This document shows, in pieces, positions 15,978 through 16,392 of a stretch of 16,392 bases of DNA. The notes beneath the pieces were generated by a model. It saw nothing but the letters and a program-made list of their open reading frames with translations. It was not told the origin of the DNA and ran no database searches. Position 1 is the first letter of the stretch. Every line of letters starts with the position of its first letter. Position numbers and translations under genes: made by a program. The DNA is from DATBIO01 sp036556965 (GTDB lineage Bacteria; Acidobacteriota; Vicinamibacteria; Fen-336): NCBI GenBank assembly GCA_036556965.1, contig DATBIO010000156.1, positions 1-16,392 on the forward strand. Direction: 5' to 3'.

Positions 15978-16392
15978 GTGCATTCGTCGCTGCGCGTCCG
16001 CGCGGCCACACCGCGCCGCTTGCGCGCCCGCGTAGTGCTTGCCGCCCTCGTCCTCTCGCTCGCCGTCTTGTTGGCCAGTCCACGGCTGCGGCCACCCGCG
16101 AACGCGATCCTCTTCTCCATCGACTGCCTCAACGGAAGGCAATTCGAATGGGCCCTTCGTCAGGGAAGCGTGCCCGCGCTGGCCCGCCTCGTCCGGGAAG
16201 GATTGGTCTTCCCCCGCGCCCACAGCCATGCCCCGTGGACCACGCCGGCGCACGCGAGCATGCTCAGCGGTCTCTACCCCTCGCAGCATGGGCGGGACAT
16301 ACCGTTCGGCGAGATGGTCCATGGCCCCCTCCCCTTCGAACGCGTTCCCCTCTACCGCACCCTGCCCGAGCGATTGGCTGCCGTGGGCTACG
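15978..16392 (+). CDS. Second sulfatase-like membrane protein (3' end missing)
   Basis: The frame is open from a GTG at 15978 to the right edge, giving 138 codons; the C-terminus is outside. A basic N-terminus (RRLRARVV) leads into one hydrophobic segment of about 20 residues (VLAALVLSLAVLLAS), a signal anchor. Then comes the alkaline phosphatase/sulfatase-superfamily start: ILFSIDCLNGR (metal-binding Asp), ALARLVREGLVFPRAHSHAP, and WTTPAHASMLSGLYPSQHG. At the formylglycine position the Cys is again Thr and the Arg is His, as in the TPR fusion at the other end of the window. The first residues of the domain lack the usual N-terminal linker. No good ribosome site is seen before the GTG, so the start is tentative. 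It probably belongs with the envelope genes upstream. Confidence 0.75.
   Translation, partial: MHSSLRVRAATPRRLRARVVLAALVLSLAVLLASPRLRPPANAILFSIDCLNGRQFEWALRQGSVPALARLVREGLVFPRAHSHAPWTTPAHASMLSGLYPSQHGRDIPFGEMVHGPLPFERVPLYRTLPERLAAVGY

Overview
The window comes from a very GC-rich bacterial chromosome with tightly packed genes, many GTG starts, and stop/start overlaps of 1-4 bases inside operons. No phage, insertion sequence, CRISPR array or RNA gene was seen. A sulfatase-like domain fused to a long TPR array, a PII protein without Tyr51, a YdeP-type molybdoenzyme, a CocE-type hydrolase and a TMEM175-type channel together suggest a soil or sediment lineage such as Acidobacteriota, or possibly Myxococcota. 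That placement is inference from gene style only.

Layout. (1) 1-3892, minus strand: the 5' part of a secreted protein with a PKD-like motif, a single-domain S-adenosylmethionine decarboxylase with its own sigma70-like promoter, and a membrane-anchored sulfatase-like/TPR fusion with another sigma70-like promoter. (2) 4003-8181, plus strand: a four-gene coupled operon of a small Tat-signal protein, an amidase-signature enzyme, a formate dehydrogenase-like (FdhF/YdeP) molybdopterin oxidoreductase and an 84-residue protein. (3) 8191-12179, minus strand: a nitrogen block read as GAF-AAA+-Fis sigma54 activator, Amt ammonium channel, PII protein, then a TMEM175-like channel. (4) 12258-16392, plus strand: an envelope-oriented cluster of a DUF4412-like secreted protein, a four-helix holin-4-like membrane protein, a CocE/NonD hydrolase, a lipoprotein with a transglutaminase-like Cys-His-Asp triad, and a second sulfatase-like protein cut by the right edge.

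The most notable signal lies outside the genes. A 16-bp inverted repeat, CCGACA-N4-TGTCGG, occurs three times: twice upstream of amt with centres 30 bp apart, and once just upstream of the sigma54 activator gene. A sigma54-like promoter (GCGCACG-N4-TTGCT) lies just before amt, which puts the paired sites at about -85 and -115. This fits an enhancer-binding protein that recognises its own promoter and the ammonium channel operon through an apparently unusual operator. The other points of interest are the amidase/molybdoenzyme operon, whose only visible export signal is on a separate small protein, and the PII protein that cannot be uridylylated at the usual tyrosine.

Two real genes (7927-8181 and 14990-15937) lie in the tails of much longer open frames that are mostly non-coding shadow. 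They are recovered here from their start codons, overlaps and recognisable protein features.
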